Positions 35,091-48,537 of a DNA stretch of 64,000 nucleotides are shown piece by piece. How positions within the stretch are numbered: position 1 is the stretch's first letter; the number at the start of each line of letters is the position of its first letter. The stretch covers positions 8,618,001 to 8,682,000 of the forward strand of contig OZ316894.1 in the NCBI GenBank assembly GCA_973895155.1. The letters run 5' to 3'. Made by a program: the position numbers and the translations under genes. This DNA is from Marsupella aquatica. Lineage: Eukaryota > Marchantiophyta. The notes below the pieces were generated by a model. It was not told the DNA's origin. It did no database searches and worked only from the letters and a program-made list of their open reading frames with translations.

Positions 35091-37587
35091 CAACAAGGTA
35101 ACATTGGCCAGAAAAAACTTTAATTAATTCGAGGACCCCTTGGTTATGTAAGCAGGGATGTAAGCTTGTTTTATATAACTATTTGGAGCCATGAAGAGTT
35201 GTACATTGGAATAGATAGATGAGATAACATAGATTATATGGAGTATTCTAAATGACATGAATTTTAAAGGGAGTTGGGGCAATTTCATTAGAGACAAATG
35301 GTACATTCATGGTAATATGAGGGTAATTCTCTATGCAAAAAGTTTCACTCAATACCTTTATGTTTATACAATACATGTAACATTCTATATAATTCATGCA
35401 AAATATTATTTTGTCCATAGTAGTTGAAAGATCTTAGAGTCCCTTGTTATTACTCTACTTCATAGTAGTTATGGTGTTTCTTATCTTTGCTTGTTACTTC
35501 TCTATCCATAGTAGCCAAAGGGTTTCTTAATTTACCTTGGTAATTAGAGAAATTGAAAATTTTATTGGGTTTCATATGTTGCCTTGGTAAATGCTAGAGT
35601 AGTTGAAGAGTTTCTTTCTACTTGTCATTATTTAAAAATGTGTAAAATGAAATAGAAAACCGAAAAAAGTTACCATAAAACACTAATAAATTACCCTTTT
35701 CTTTGTTTACTTGAAATTTTACTTTTCAATTTTTCATTATTTTGACAGTTACAGGGTCTTACTATTTTTCTTTGCCTTGCCTCAAACATGAAATTTCAAA
35801 TTCAAATTTGGCTCTTCCTGCATAACTAACCGTTCTTGTTTGTGACAAATCATGCTGATGTGACTGCACGTGCATCCAAGAATTTTGGAAGAAACTTCCC
35901 CTGGGGTCTGTAAAAATTAGGCTGCCCTCATCCTCCCCCAAACTTTGCATCACACAAAGACCACAATAACTTTACAACTATGGCAGTGCTCCTAAACTTT
36001 TGGAGGGTCACTTCCAAGACTACAAACCATCAAGACATGTGCAACAAAGAGTTATAGGTATTCTAATTTATTTCGAGGAAGACTTTCTAATCATCGATAT
36101 ATGGGTGTATAAATTTGCTATGTGTCATCATATGATTGGGGTACGTCAATAAACTATTTAGCCTTTTCATTGCTAAGGGTATAGAAAAGCTAGGCCCACT
36201 CACATGAGCACTCGATGAGAGTACCTATATATCTGCATCTTTTTGGAGTCTTCTTATTTTAAGTTATTCAAAAAATACGATAAAGTTGTGCTAGCATATC
36301 ATATTTATTATAAATGAAGGAATAATTTTGTGTCAAGTAACAAAATGATTGCTTTAGAAGGAAATACAACTTCATGACTGATGGACGAGGTGGGTGTCTA
36401 GGTGCAACACATAACTGAGATGGCCAGGCAATCAAAAGATTAGGCAAGTTGGCCTTGCGTACATAATGGTGTCCGTGAAGTGCGAGTGTCGCTTTATGTT
36501 TTGCATGGTGTGGATTAATGTGAGTTGCGTATGGATATGTGTACACAATACAACTTGCAACCCCAAATTGTTTTCCGCCTCCTGCCTACCCTGACCTTCC
36601 ACCCATGTTTTTTGGTCCCCAATCCAATGTCATTACTTTCTCTTTTTCCTTAATTCCCTGCAATCTCTTTCACCTGATTGGTTAAAAAACTTCTGGAAAT
36701 TTCATTTGTTCTCAAATTTATTTAGTAGGTAAGTACTAAAGCTAAGGAGTAGCGTAAAACTCAGCCCAAATGGGTGAGGCAACAAAAGTATGGTACAAAC
36801 ATTCTTTTGATGCATCTTAGGATGCTAAAGCAGCCCTGTAGCACAATTCCAAACTAATTATTGACTAATTTAAAGTCCTGGCTATGGATTTAAGGTGCAT
36901 ATTCATGGTTAATTATCAACATTCTCATCTGTCGATCTAAGAAATCCAACCACATGTGTCATTTCTTGCGCCTTTGTGTGCCGTTGTCCACCCCTCCTCT
37001 TTGTCTGCAAATGATCGATCAAATACATTGATCAATCAAATTGAACACCTAGCGTTAGTTGTTGTTGTTTGTTAAGAAATGGATTAAATATAAAGAAATT
37101 ATTTATTATAATTCAAAAAGTAAATGAAACAGTTACAAGAGGTTAGCCCTCACTCTCTGTTATTTGGCAACTTAATTTTAAATTTTCTTAAGTTTTTAAG
37201 TTTCTGGGTCTAACCCTTTTTGCTAGCCTTGCGACAATGCGACAAACACTAATGATCGTGTTTATTTGTTACTGCAAAATCATATTTGAGGCAACCATAG
37301 TCAAGAAATTTTGCAAAGAGACTTGTGCAAGTAACAAGCAAGGTCCATCCAAATTGCTGGTCCAAAGGCTAGGTCCATCCTAGCTTCAACCGACCTTAAT
37401 TTGTAATAGTAACTATAATGATCTTTTTCTTATGCATTTCGTGTTGCGGTTCATTTCTTCATATATTCCACACTAGCGGTCGCGACGCCTCAAGACTTGT
37501 CCCACAGGATCCGCATATTCCACATAGAAAGTACATCGCAGCTTCTCTCTAACCCAAGTGACATGAAGAGTTGATTGGCGAGGATGG
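34409..37587. other. AT-rich intergenic region
   Basis: No gene recognised. Contains diverged direct repeats of about 140 bp (34404-34545 and 34948-35090) and a run of roughly 50-bp degenerate units starting CATAGTAG near 35417, 35461 and 35508. The last 150 bp is the probable promoter and leader of the HAD gene. Confidence 0.5.
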
Positions 37588-40477
37588 ATGGTCAGTCCTC
37601 CGATCTCAACTGCCCCTCCTCATGCCGCCATGTCAATCACATTAGTGACGTTCAATGCATCAGCATTCATCAGCAGCAAAAGCCCACGATCTTCCGAAGT
37701 AATCAGTTCGTCACATTTGACCGCATTCTCAGCACCCTGCAGCCACGAAAGGCATCACAATCGCGGTCTGCTTGCTCCAGTTCTTGCCCAAATCGCTTCT
37801 CACCCAGCTCCCCGAGGACTTTTCAGGGAATCGTCAGCTTTGGGTATTGTGGTTGATAAGAGAAAGAACAGGAGCTGCAGGAAGGTTCTGGCAAGTATGG
37901 CGGTGCCAGCAGAGGGTGGGCGGGTGCTCATAACGTTTGACGTGGATGGTACATTGATGCAGAGCACGGGTGAGCATGCCAACCTGCTGCACAAGAAATC
38001 TTTCTCATTCGCGTTCAAAGAGGTCTTCGGCATCGATGGAACAATTGATGTCATCAAGGTATCCCAGCTTTTAGAACAGAATTGGTCCCGTCCACTGTTT
38101 CCATTCAGTCTCTGTTCACTAGAAAGATCCAAGAATTCCAGCCCTTGCTTCAATTTTGCGCTCTTGGTGACCGTAACTGTCACACAATCTTAATCTTCCG
38201 TGGAGTTGACAGTAAATTGAAAACTCATCAGTCTCTGAATTTGAATGACGTGTCCAGATTGGTGCTTTCTGAGAGTGAAATTTATAACGCCGAGTCGCTT
38301 AACCGTAACACGGAGTCAAAGAAGGAATTGGCTCTTTAATCTCGGTCGGAACAGAGTCTCGATTAGAGAATAGAGAGCAAGCCACAAGGAAGTGATACGC
38401 AAGAGCAAGGTTAAGGTCAAGGGTTTCAGCTGCTCTGATGGTTCATGAAGTTGTCATCCTACGAGACTGCCGGGGAATGTCTTCGAGTTAGAAAATGGCA
38501 AGTGTTGAAAATTGAAGGAGCCTCCTAGAGTCTTTCTGAAACTGAGCGACTGTTTTGTTGGTGAACTGTGTAGCATCACGGAAGCACAGATCCCATGGTC
38601 CTCATCAACACATTGGAATATTATGGCATTCCTACAGAGGTTCTGCATAAGCTGTCATCATGTTTACATTCTATTAAGTACTTATAATTTCCGGTTTCTG
38701 TAACTTGGATTTATATCCCTTATGTTTTCATTGCTGTTAATTCTGTGCTAAGTTTACGTTCTACTAAGCATCGAATCCAGTACTCAGTAGCAGCGACTCT
38801 GATTGTCTGTCTGTATATCTGAGGTTTTTCTTGCTGATTGGGGGAGTCTTAGCAGCCACAAAACCTGTTCTTTACAGATCTGCATCACATTCTTTACTGA
38901 CACCATCAGTTTACCCATTTCTGCTACAACAGACAGCTACAGCTAAGCTCCCAGAGCTGAAATCAAAGATGCTGGAGTACGCAAAAGAAAATTCCACACA
39001 AGTGGGAGAGGGCTTGGAGTTGCTCCCTGGAGTAGCGTCTCTTCTGGAGACTTTGTCCAAGCGTAATAATGTTGTTGTGGCTCTGGTAAGAACGCCTACT
39101 CTGTTATAAGCTCTTCTGACTTCGTCACAGTTTATATTCGTATTTTAGGTCAGCTCTTGACTGGGTGAGATACCCTGCTGTTCTTCCTTCATGACCAGGT
39201 GACAGGAAACTTGGAATATATAGGATGGTTGAAGATGGAAGGCCTTGGTATTAGACCTTTTTTTTCTTCTCCAAATTTTGGTGGGTCAGTCACGCAACTC
39301 GCACTAGTGATCATTTGCTTTGATCAACGCTTTAGTTTCTTCAAAGTACATTGAAGTCATATTTCTCAAAACAGGATGAGGAATAAGAAAGCTGGACGGG
39401 AATAAAGATGTTATACAGGTTAGCGACACTGCTATTCTCGAAAGAGTTAATAATAAGTGACCCCCAAACTATCTGACAGAAACTGAACATTAGCTGATCG
39501 AAACCTCATGTAATTTTGAAGAAACTGGGATTGTCTCTCTATTGTTATGGTGAGTCATATGAGGCAAAATTTAATCGAATCAGTTTTATGTTGGATCTGC
39601 TCTCGAACAGGTTTGGAAGTGACCATGTCGAGCGCGGAGAGCTCGTGAATATTGCTGCCACAAGAGCAAAAGCGTTCTTCCCTGGAGAATTTTCCAAGCG
39701 TGTGCATGTTGGCGATACAGTTGAGTTCATTATCATTGTATCTCGTACTGACCATCTTGGATTGATGGGTTTTGAGTCAGTTTTGGACCTTATTAAGTGG
39801 CTCTGATGATCATCAATACTCCCCCGCCCCCGCCCCCACCCCCAGCCCCAGCCCCACCACACCACACACACACCATACCAATTTTTCTTTTGAGAGTGAC
39901 ATACCAAGACTGTTCCCGCATTCCTCCACTGTCAAAGCAGCATGACATGTTAAAGAACTCTAATTTTCGCGTGTCCTAAAGGGATCCAGTAATACCTAAG
40001 ACGCTCTGTCCAAAGTAAAGGGTGGCCCTCATCCGGATGATGTTGTCCTTTCCACGTTCGATGTCAATTTGGAACCTTTGTTTGTCCCGCCACCAGACGT
40101 TCATTCAAGATATTTCGGGTGATACCTACTTCTGTATTTGCTCCGTTTTAGTTTTCTCAAATTTACGTCATTAATCAAGATAATGCTCCTTCAGTTGGTT
40201 TTTGTAAAGAAGTGTTCCTTTTGTTCTGGGACGGAGGCAGTATTTGTAAAACATCCGAAGCCAGAATCAAAGTATTTTATTCACGTTCCAGTTTCCTCGG
40301 TTGCTGCAGCCAAATGACATCCGGGCAGCAGAGTATGGAGGAGCTCTTGCCATTGGAGTATGTACAGGTGTCTTCAGTAGAGACGATCTACTAGCAGCTA
40401 GCAAAAGTGGCACTGCAGTGATCCTCGACAACCTCAAAGATTCAGCGATTTTCTTGAAGGCGTGTGAATTACAGTGA
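37588..40477 (+). CDS. Plastid-type HAD-superfamily hydrolase (phosphatase-like)
   Basis: Six exons, 37588-38058, 38574-38639, 38933-39085, 39199-39284, 39611-39719 and 40310-40477, all in phase, giving 350 aa. The first ~105 residues are Ser/Thr/Arg-rich, consistent with a chloroplast transit peptide; a second in-frame Met (MSITLV) at 37630 could also start it. HAD motif I is FDVDGTL (D118, D120). Motif II is VTGN (T232). Motif III is the basic K288/R289. Motif IV is GDTPND (D294, D298). A cap insert (STGEHANLLHKKSFSFAF) lies after motif I. All catalytic residues are present. The substrate is unknown. Intron 5 holds a C-rich run (39821-39870). A cryptic extension of exon 1 past 38058 would disrupt the fold. 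Confidence 0.92.
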
Positions 40478-41829
40478 GAGGTCCGGGAGTGAAATCAGTT
40501 TCTCCAAGTAAAGTGGAATGGGGTGAATACCCTTACCTTTGGGGTGGAAGCAGTTTATCGATTAACAGGGTATACTCATAGGATTGATTCAAAATTGTTT
40601 TCAGTCGTCAATTGTTTTTCAATAAGGTACAAGCTCTGGAAAATTTGTTTGCATCGAAAGGGATGCCCCGAACGGGGCAAAAATATACAGCATTGATTCA
40701 ATATAACATAGTGTAGACTTGAGGAGATCAACGGTTGCAAAATGCTTCCAAAAGTATGCTGTTGCTTACCCATACCGGAGGGCTTTATTTGTAGTAAGAT
40801 TCAAGATTTAAACGACAAGACGACTGGCCTTATATCATGTACGCATCCCCCTCCCTGAATCGAATCTCCACTGACGCCTGCCATGTCCACTTATGACGTG
40901 CAAAACAAACAGCCAAGCAATAGTTGTTCAGACTCCTGTGCACAGGTTGCATAAACACCGGCGTCTCGTTAGAAGCGAAAGCGCTGGCCCACAGGTACAA
41001 CTCGATCAAACAATTCTGGGTGTTACCGTAATTCAAGATTCCACAAGAAGTCCAAAGTCCAAGGTTTCGGAGTATCTTCAGCGTTGGTCAAACTGAGTAG
41101 ATGGGTACTCTATAGTTTGTGATGATCCTAAGGACTCGCTCAGTCTCCTTCATCGAACAGCAAAATGACTGACGTAGTAAGTGTATGGCCAGCCAGCAAG
41201 CATTTTAATACTCAGTGTTTGTAAATAACAGAAAAATCCCAGGCTACGTCTGCATTAGTTCTCGATTCTGGCTTCTAGCTTGAAGGGATGGTGTGCAATT
41301 AATTACCGTCAATAGTCATTCAATCTCATGATCTCCAAATCGTGAGTCAATCCAAAGATAATTGTCAGTTTCTGAATGATTTTGTAGCTTTGTCTTTGTA
41401 TTACATTTACAGCTTCTGTCCAATGCTTAGTTTAGCGCTTCGAGGAAACGATTGAAGCCCTGTATTCCGGTCCACGATACGAGCTTGACTACACACATCA
41501 ACACACTGTCCATTGAAAAATGCAGGAATACGAACCTACGATTATGTGCGAAAGCTATGGACTCGATACTAGTGTCGCAATTTTACGGAATTGCGACTGT
41601 AGCTTCTGGGCAGTCATAAATTGAGTACATTGGAGCCATGCAGCTCAATATTCTGTAACAAAATTCACGAGTTGAACCAGTGGGGCCATGGCCTTGCATA
41701 TATGAACAAGGCATGATTTAAAATTAAATTAAATTTATTATAATTCTTTAAGGGGAAATTTGTGAAACCCAGAGAGGGAAAAGGAGACAGTAACTGGTTA
41801 TAATATTTGAACCCAAGACCTATGAGTAT

Positions 41830-41901
41830 GACCTTTGAGTCCCTACTCAAGTGAGTTGACTGTCTGACCTATGAGTCCTTACTTAGGTGAGTTGACTGTA
41901 A
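41830..41901. repeat. 36-bp tandem duplication
   Basis: Two adjacent copies of GACCT(T/A)TGAGTCC..., ending GTGAGTTGACTGT, with a few differences. Confidence 0.8.
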
Positions 41902-42638
41902 GAGAACCAAATTTTTGAGGCTGCCATGGTGGGACACTCTTTGGCTATCTTGTCTCATTCAATTTGATTGAAATGTATTTTTATGTTAAATTTAGCCTAG
42001 TCCATGCTTCAGTCATGTGTTATTTACAATTTAGTCATTTTTGGCAACCTCTTAAAATTTTTTAAATTTGGTTAATTTGTATTAGGTCCCCTATATATTT
42101 TTAACATTTTCAATAACATTTTGAGGGGCATATTTCCTTACTTGCATGAGAAGTTGGACCCTTCAACCAAGAACTAGTACACTATTCATTGATGAGTGCG
42201 CCTTATATTCCATTGGTTATGGTATTTACATTGTTCATGGTTTATTCATGAACATGTGTCAGCTAAATAAAGAGCCCAAATAGAGCAGAATTTTTTTAAC
42301 AAAGTTCAGTAGTTCATGCTCTTTGAACTACACCTGTCCAGCTCAAAAAAAACACTTTGCAGAAAGGAAAAGAAAAGAGAAAATTGTTTAAAAGAATCAT
42401 AAAGTGCTGTACTTATACAAGTACACTAGTACCTAGAAATTAATGTACATGTAGTATTGTACTTTTCTCACTTTTAAAAAGGTATATAGTTTTTTCATTA
42501 ACTTTCTTATAATCATTCTTTCAATACTTGTTTTTCATAAACTAGAGAAATTAAAATGTCTCCTCGTTTCAATTCTTTTAGATAAGTCAAAATAGGCATA
42601 TAGTAGGATGAACATGCTATATATGAGAAGCTGTGGAC

Positions 42639-42822
42639 TCGATCGCACTATTACCTATTTTGCAATCCATACTTTATTCAGTGAAACAATGAAAGCTATA
42701 AAGCCCAGGTTCACAATTTTACTCATGAATTCGATCCCACTATTATCTATTTTGCAATCCATACTTTATTCAATGAAATAATGAAGGCAATAAAGCCCAG
42801 GTTCAAAATTGTACTCATGAAT
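42639..42822. repeat. 92-bp tandem duplication
   Basis: Two adjacent copies beginning TCGATC(G/C)CACTATTA and ending TACTCATGAAT, roughly nine in ten bases alike by eye. Confidence 0.88.
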
Positions 42823-43382
42823 TTAATATGGGTTCTGTGCCAAAACAAATTGGGGTTAAACGGGTTACCTATCACAGCATTAGTGGTACTAGTAGGACTT
42901 TATATGAATTTTGGGGCTTAATCTGGTAAAACCATAATTATCCTACTGTCTGCTGATTGGGCCCTTTCTTTTGCTGATGTGTACATGTTCTTTTTTATCA
43001 AGACTCTGACCTGCTTGAGGTGGTCTAAATAATTGACCCTTGGTCCATATGTATTCCACATATTGCATATATTGTCTCCAAAGCTGGCCTTTTGAGTATA
43101 ATGTATGCAATGGACCTCACCTTTACAATGGGTGAAGAGTGATCATTTGTGCACTAGAGTTCTTCTAAAGCCCCTCTTATTAGTTAGGAAAGGAAACAAT
43201 CACAATAGTGCGTTGCAAATCTGTCTTTACTGCCTCCAATCGAGGTCAGTGACAAATTCCCAGACAAAAGGCAGACACATATATGTGTTTCTGCACATTC
43301 CTGACCCATGACCAAAACTGGTAATTTTTGTGCGTCATCCATTTTGCGAACCTCAAGGTTTGAGACACAATTCAAGGTTTGA

Positions 43383-43485
43383 GATAATTTGTGCCCAGAG
43401 TTCTACCCCTTAGTCAAGATTAGGGCGACCAGTGATAATTTGTGCCCAGAGTTCTACCCCCTTAGGAAATATTAGGGCGAGCAGT
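43383..43485. repeat. 51-bp tandem duplication
   Basis: GATAATTTGTGCCCAGAGTT begins at 43383 and again at 43434. A third diverged segment (CCAGAGGTCTACCCC) lies near 43810. Confidence 0.85.
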
Positions 43486-44860
43486 GATAATTTATTTGAG
43501 GTATTCTATAATGCGAGCAAACAGGAATTTTGTTAGCGAGGGGAGTGTTGTTAGCAAGACACTTGTGATTTTAAATACTTAGCTTTTTGCTGCCTTTTAT
43601 ATATTTTGTGTGTTTTTATGACTCCAGATGGCTAGCGAGATCACTAGCAAAATACAAGAGTCTCCAAAATAGATGTTATCAACCAGGTTATTGTTAGCGT
43701 GATAGTTGGATACAGAAAAATTAGGGGTCATGTGAATAAATTTTTCGCTCAATCATGTGAGTAAAATTTCTACTGTTTCGTTGCACGTTACAATGACCCT
43801 AATTATTCCCAGAGGTCTACCCCTTTAGTAAGGGAAGGGTTACAGCACGTTACAGGTAGTGACAGTCGATCGGTAATACACAGCTGTAACTGACCCGAGT
43901 CGTGCGCGACCCCGTACTGTGGTCCCTCGTCAGTCCGCAGGCTATGGTGTATTGGTGACCTCTTCTAGACTTCCACAGACAACACAATTGTCTGGCCCAA
44001 TCAATGAGACGGTGCTCATGAGTTGAATGAGTGCTTCCTGCCTCGCGGGTATGGAGAGTTGAGGATTCCCCAATTCCCTCCTTCCTACCAAGCCGGGCAC
44101 AACAAACAGTCTCTTGGTGGCTTAATTGGTCGCTGCGGGGGGGTACCTCGAATTGGGAGACTGCTTTCTGTGGGGTGCAGACGAGAGCATTGGACACGAG
44201 AGGACCGGAGAGGAGTTTGGCGGCGAGGATGATTGATGCATGGTGGTAGCCTGGTAGGCGAAGAATTTGGCAGCACGGGAAAGGAAGGAAGCGCAGATCC
44301 TTTTTTTAGAGGAGTACTCTAGAAACATCTTAGACGAGGAGCGGCGGATTGTGTAGTTGGTCCCCAGATTCCCGGGAACGAGTGATGCAACGCTACTTGG
44401 CACGGGCAGCCCACCGGAGGTATTCATTAATTCATGTATAGTAAATATGTCGTAGGTCGTTCCGTTTTGACTTCAAGGTTGAGGAAAAAGCATCCCCGAA
44501 TTTTGTGGGTCTCAAGTTTCAGGCTCATCAGGGAAACAAAGTATCGGAGGTTTCCTCAATGCAGGAGAACATCCTTAAGTCTCAACTCCAAAGGCTCAAG
44601 GAACGAACGAGGCAACTGCCGGAGGTTTCCTTGAGCATGTTTACTACCGTTTAGGGAGCGATTCGTCACCTGCTCTAACGAGTGAACTTACTGTCGTGCT
44701 ATGAGCAGGACACAGTCTGTAGTGGTTGCGATTCCAGAGGGAAGAAGTTGCAGCAGATCAGAGGGGCGAGCTTCCCGGGCCCAGTTAGTTCGTTCACTAG
44801 TACCGGAATAGTAAGAGGAGCCTAATCACGAGTGGCCCTGTGAGTTGAGTGCAGAGGCAG

Positions 44861-44984
44861 GCAGGTAGGCAGGGAGCTTCGAGGGAGAAGAAATCGTTCT
44901 TCCTTGATGGTTACTTTTCTGTGCAGGCAGGCAGGGAGCTTCGAGGGAGGAGAAATCGTTCTTCCTTGATGGTTACTTTTCTGT
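44861..44984. repeat. 62-bp tandem duplication
   Basis: GCAGG(T/C)AGGCAGGGAGCTTC and what follows is repeated at 44861 and 44923 with two differences by eye. It lies in the probable leader of the lipase gene. Confidence 0.9.
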
Positions 44985-45887
44985 GGCCGATGGGTGCAGC
45001 GCAGCAGCCGTCTAGAACGCTCGACTACGTCAGTCAATTCATCCCCGAATTCATCATCGCTGCCGCCGGCGCTCCTCCTCCTGCTGCTGCTGGGTGTGCA
45101 ACTCACGCGGACGCGCCGTTACTTTAAGTCAAGCGAGTGCTTTCCAGGAGCTCGAAGGAATTCGAGGGATCATCATCTCCCGTCGTCGTGTGTCCTGAGG
45201 TAAAGTTATAGCTGGGATAGAAGGAGGGTGAACTTATGCGTTTCACACACACCCAGAGAGACAGACTAGCGTGAGAACAGGACGCGGTGAATTCTACTGT
45301 ACCTCTGTGGACCTGATCGCACAGTCCGGTCTGAACAATTGTGTGTTGGGCTGAGGAAGTAGCAGGAGCTAAACTCATTCACACCGGTTCGATCGCATGC
45401 ATAATTGCAGCACGTCCGCAGCTGGCAGTATATGATCGGGTCGGACGGAGGATGAATTCTAAATTCGTTGCTGCTGTTTGCCCCAGCAGGATCCTGAGGT
45501 TCAAAAAAGTAGATCGTGCGCAGGGCGGCTCTTTAGCTTACAGTTCTAGATGACGAAGAAGAATTGAAGGGGTTCCGAAGAAGGGTATTGGAGTAATTGG
45601 CCACCCAATTTTGGAAATCAGTTGGGAGATCCCGGCCGTTCCATATGATGCCTTTGGAGACCTGGGCAGTAGTTCATTAACGATCTGGATGTTTCACCTT
45701 GATCATCTATCTTGATGAAGTGTGCGTCGGATGACGAGGCTGTCCGACGAGCTACAGGGAGGATGCGCCTGGTTTACATCAACTGGGTGATTTTCGATCG
45801 TCATTGGCTGGGTTGTGCATCAACTGATCGTCGATCTGGTGGTAGGAAGTATTAGAATTCGCGCGAGAATTTTAGCAGGGTAGAAAG

Positions 45888-48537
45888 ATGTCTCTGGCGG
45901 TAGGCCTTCCCTTGTTGGAGTGTGTGTACTTCGCCGGATGTTTACGGTGGGGATTTAAGAAGTGCATCTACATTGGGGCGTATGATAGTGCTAGCTGGAG
46001 TGTGGCCACTTACGAGGAGTTCGAGTCTGTACCGCACATTTGTCGAGTCATTTTAGCTGTCTATGAGGATGATTTGACCAAACCACTTTGGGCCCCTGAG
46101 GGGGGATATGGACTGAAATTGAAGGACATAGTGAAGAGAACGGATTATGCTTATACAGAGGGCAATGCGCCTCCCTACCTCATCTATGTGGACCACGCGG
46201 AGAAAGACATTATCTTGGCAATTCGGGGGTTGAACTTGGGGCAGGAGAAGGATTACAGGGCGCTGCTGGACAACAGGCAGGGACAGAGGATTTTTGATGG
46301 CGGGTACGTTCACCATGGACTCCTCAAGTCTGCAACCTGGCTCCTTAATAAGGAAGCTGCCACTCTTATTGAGCTTATAGAAAAATACCCGACATACACA
46401 CTCACTTTCGCTGGTCACTCGCTGGGATCAGGGGTGGCTGCGTTGATGACTGTAGTGGTTGCCAAGAACAGGGACGCTCTTGGAAAAATCTCTAGAGATA
46501 GACTCAGGGCATTCTGTGTTGCCCCAGCGCGCAGTATGTCTCTCAATTTGGCCGTGCAATACGCAGATATTGTTCGTTCTGTGATTCTACAGGTAACGCT
46601 ATGCTGATTTGTTAAATTTGTTTTCCTGGGGGATTCACGATTACTTCCCTAGCGCAGCTTATGAGCGATGGATGTGATTCCAACTGTGATTGAACTTATT
46701 TTATTTAGTTGGTACTCGCACTGTCTACTTATAGTTGCATTCTACAGTGCTAGCTCCTCGGCACTCACTAGGCAAGGACAGAGTAGGATTTTGAGTACTA
46801 GATGTGGTACTAGGGTACTGATTGGACCACTCTATTTATGAATTTTGAACGTTTCCTGATGGAAGATTGAACCAGCTCAGTACAATATCTCTTTCATTCT
46901 TCGTTTTGTAGGATGACTTCCTTCCTCGAACTTCTACACCTCTGCAGGACATCTTTAGTGCAGCTTTCTGGTAAGTCGTACCACCAGCCTAAATCTTTAT
47001 AACAGTTCGACAGCGCTACTTTGAAATATTTTTTAGTTGCTTTGATCAAGCCCATGCCACGTTAATTTTGTCCTAAAGTTCTGAAGAACTCGCTCCTAAA
47101 ACGCCATTGGGATTAAATCGATGCGAGAAATAGTGGACTCAAATTTGAATAATGAGGCTGCCTACATCAGATTTGAAAGAGGAAAAAATTACGACTGAAA
47201 GCCTTCGCTTCTTCAGGCTTAAAGTTTAGCTAATGCATTCAATCTTCTCCAAAATCATGCCAGTCACTTTATCAATCAGGGTTAACATCAGTTTCTATTT
47301 CTAGAGTATCATTGCTTGACTGCTGTGGTTTCCCGTGTTTGCACTTGAGTGTCATTGCTAGATCTTACTCAACAGACCCCACAATGTTATGTTTCGCCCT
47401 GTTATATCTGAATTTCTTCTGTTGTCTCTGGGCAGCTTGCCGTGCATGCTGATGTTTAGATGTTGTGTGGACACCTGCACGTCAGAAAAGACGAAACTCA
47501 AGGATCCACGAAGACTGTATGCACCAGGCCGCATGTATCATATTGTTGAGAGACAATTCTGCAGGTACGTATGTTATCAGAAGCATGTTCTTGAATTCTG
47601 GTTCCATGTCTACTTTCTCTATTGCAGTAATTCCCACTATCAGTGAATTTTCTCTAAAATTCTTGAACTCCGATTGCACATGAACTGCTTCAAACAGTTA
47701 TTGCCATCACTTATCTTTCATGGTCTCTTGTTTCTTTTCTGTTATGCATCCGTTGCAGTTGTGGAAGGTTACCTCCAGAGGTGAGAACTAATGTACCCGT
47801 GGAGGGGCGCTTTGACCAAATTGTGCTGTCCTGTAATGCATCCACGGATCATTCCATTGTCGAAATCGAGAAAGAATCTCGAATAGCCCTCCAGGTATAG
47901 AATCTGTTACATTCCAGTTGTGATCTGATTGCATGCTTTGGTCAGGATCCTTAAAGAACTTGAAGATTGGCATTTTCTGACCTCCGGTGGTACTTGCTGG
48001 TGGCAGCTGTTGCATGAGAGTGTTACACAAGTGCCACCCTCTCAGAAGATGGAGAGACAACGGACCCTTGCAAAAGAACTTAGGAATGACCGCAGGGTTG
48101 CATTGGAAAGAGCAGTGACACTGAAGGTTCCGTTTGCTTTCTCACCTGACGAATTGAACGATGACGAGGAATCAGATGAAACCTCGATTGTTGTCGATCG
48201 ACAAGGAAATGCGACTGATCCAGAGCATGCTGAAAGCTCCTTGCGAGAAGAAAATGGAGATTTAGGAGAGGAAAATGGAATTTTGGGCAAGTCATCCAAC
48301 TGGAACGATCTTGTGGAAAGGCTCTTTGCTAGTAGTGTGCTACAAAAGCCTGGGGATGATAAACAGGGAAATTCAGGGCGTGCCGAAAGCTCAGGGCGAG
48401 TAGGAACTGGAACTTCAGGAAAGCCATCCGCCTGGAATTATTTTATGGATCAGATCTTTTCTAAGAGTAAGTCTGGACAGAAAACACGGGATGAGAATAA
48501 AAAGCCATTGCTTTCAAAGAATGTAAACCCCAGTTAG
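45888..48537 (+). CDS. Class-3 lipase (mono-/diacylglycerol lipase type)
   Basis: Five exons, 45888-46592, 46912-46970, 47436-47564, 47759-47894 and 48007-48537, in phase, 519 aa. The amino end MSLAVGLPLLECVYFAGC and the text around LWAPEGGYG fit the plant DAG-lipase family that has an N-terminal lipase-3-associated domain. The nucleophile elbow is GHSLGSG (S178). DDFLPRTSTPLQDIF, DPRRLYAPGRMYHIVER and LSCNASTDHSI are further family blocks. The expected Asp and His of the triad are probably in DDFLPR and DHSI. Exon 5 is placed at 48007 because it keeps phase, gives a 112-nt intron and aligns PPSQKMERQ with the family. Its tail carries two similar segments (GKSSNWNDLVERLF, GKPSAWNYFMDQIF). Likely a membrane-associated acylglycerol hydrolase. 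Confidence 0.9.

Larger units (their letters stand above)
40478..45887. other. Intergenic region with tandem duplications
   Basis: No gene recognised. 41700-43100 is strongly AT-rich. Four separate two-copy tandem repeats occur (41830, 42639, 43383, 44861). The GC-richer part from about 43850 is probably the promoter/leader of the lipase gene and holds several unsupported short frames on both strands. Confidence 0.5.

Noticed and set aside
44122-44427. 101-codon minus-strand Ser/Pro-rich frame resembling a transit peptide
   Set aside because: No domain follows on that strand, and the region is more simply the lipase upstream flank.
47895-47935. Lipase intron of about 41 nt with exon 5 starting near 47936
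   Set aside because: Too short for a plant intron and the phase fails. Starting exon 5 at 48007 restores phase and aligns with the family.
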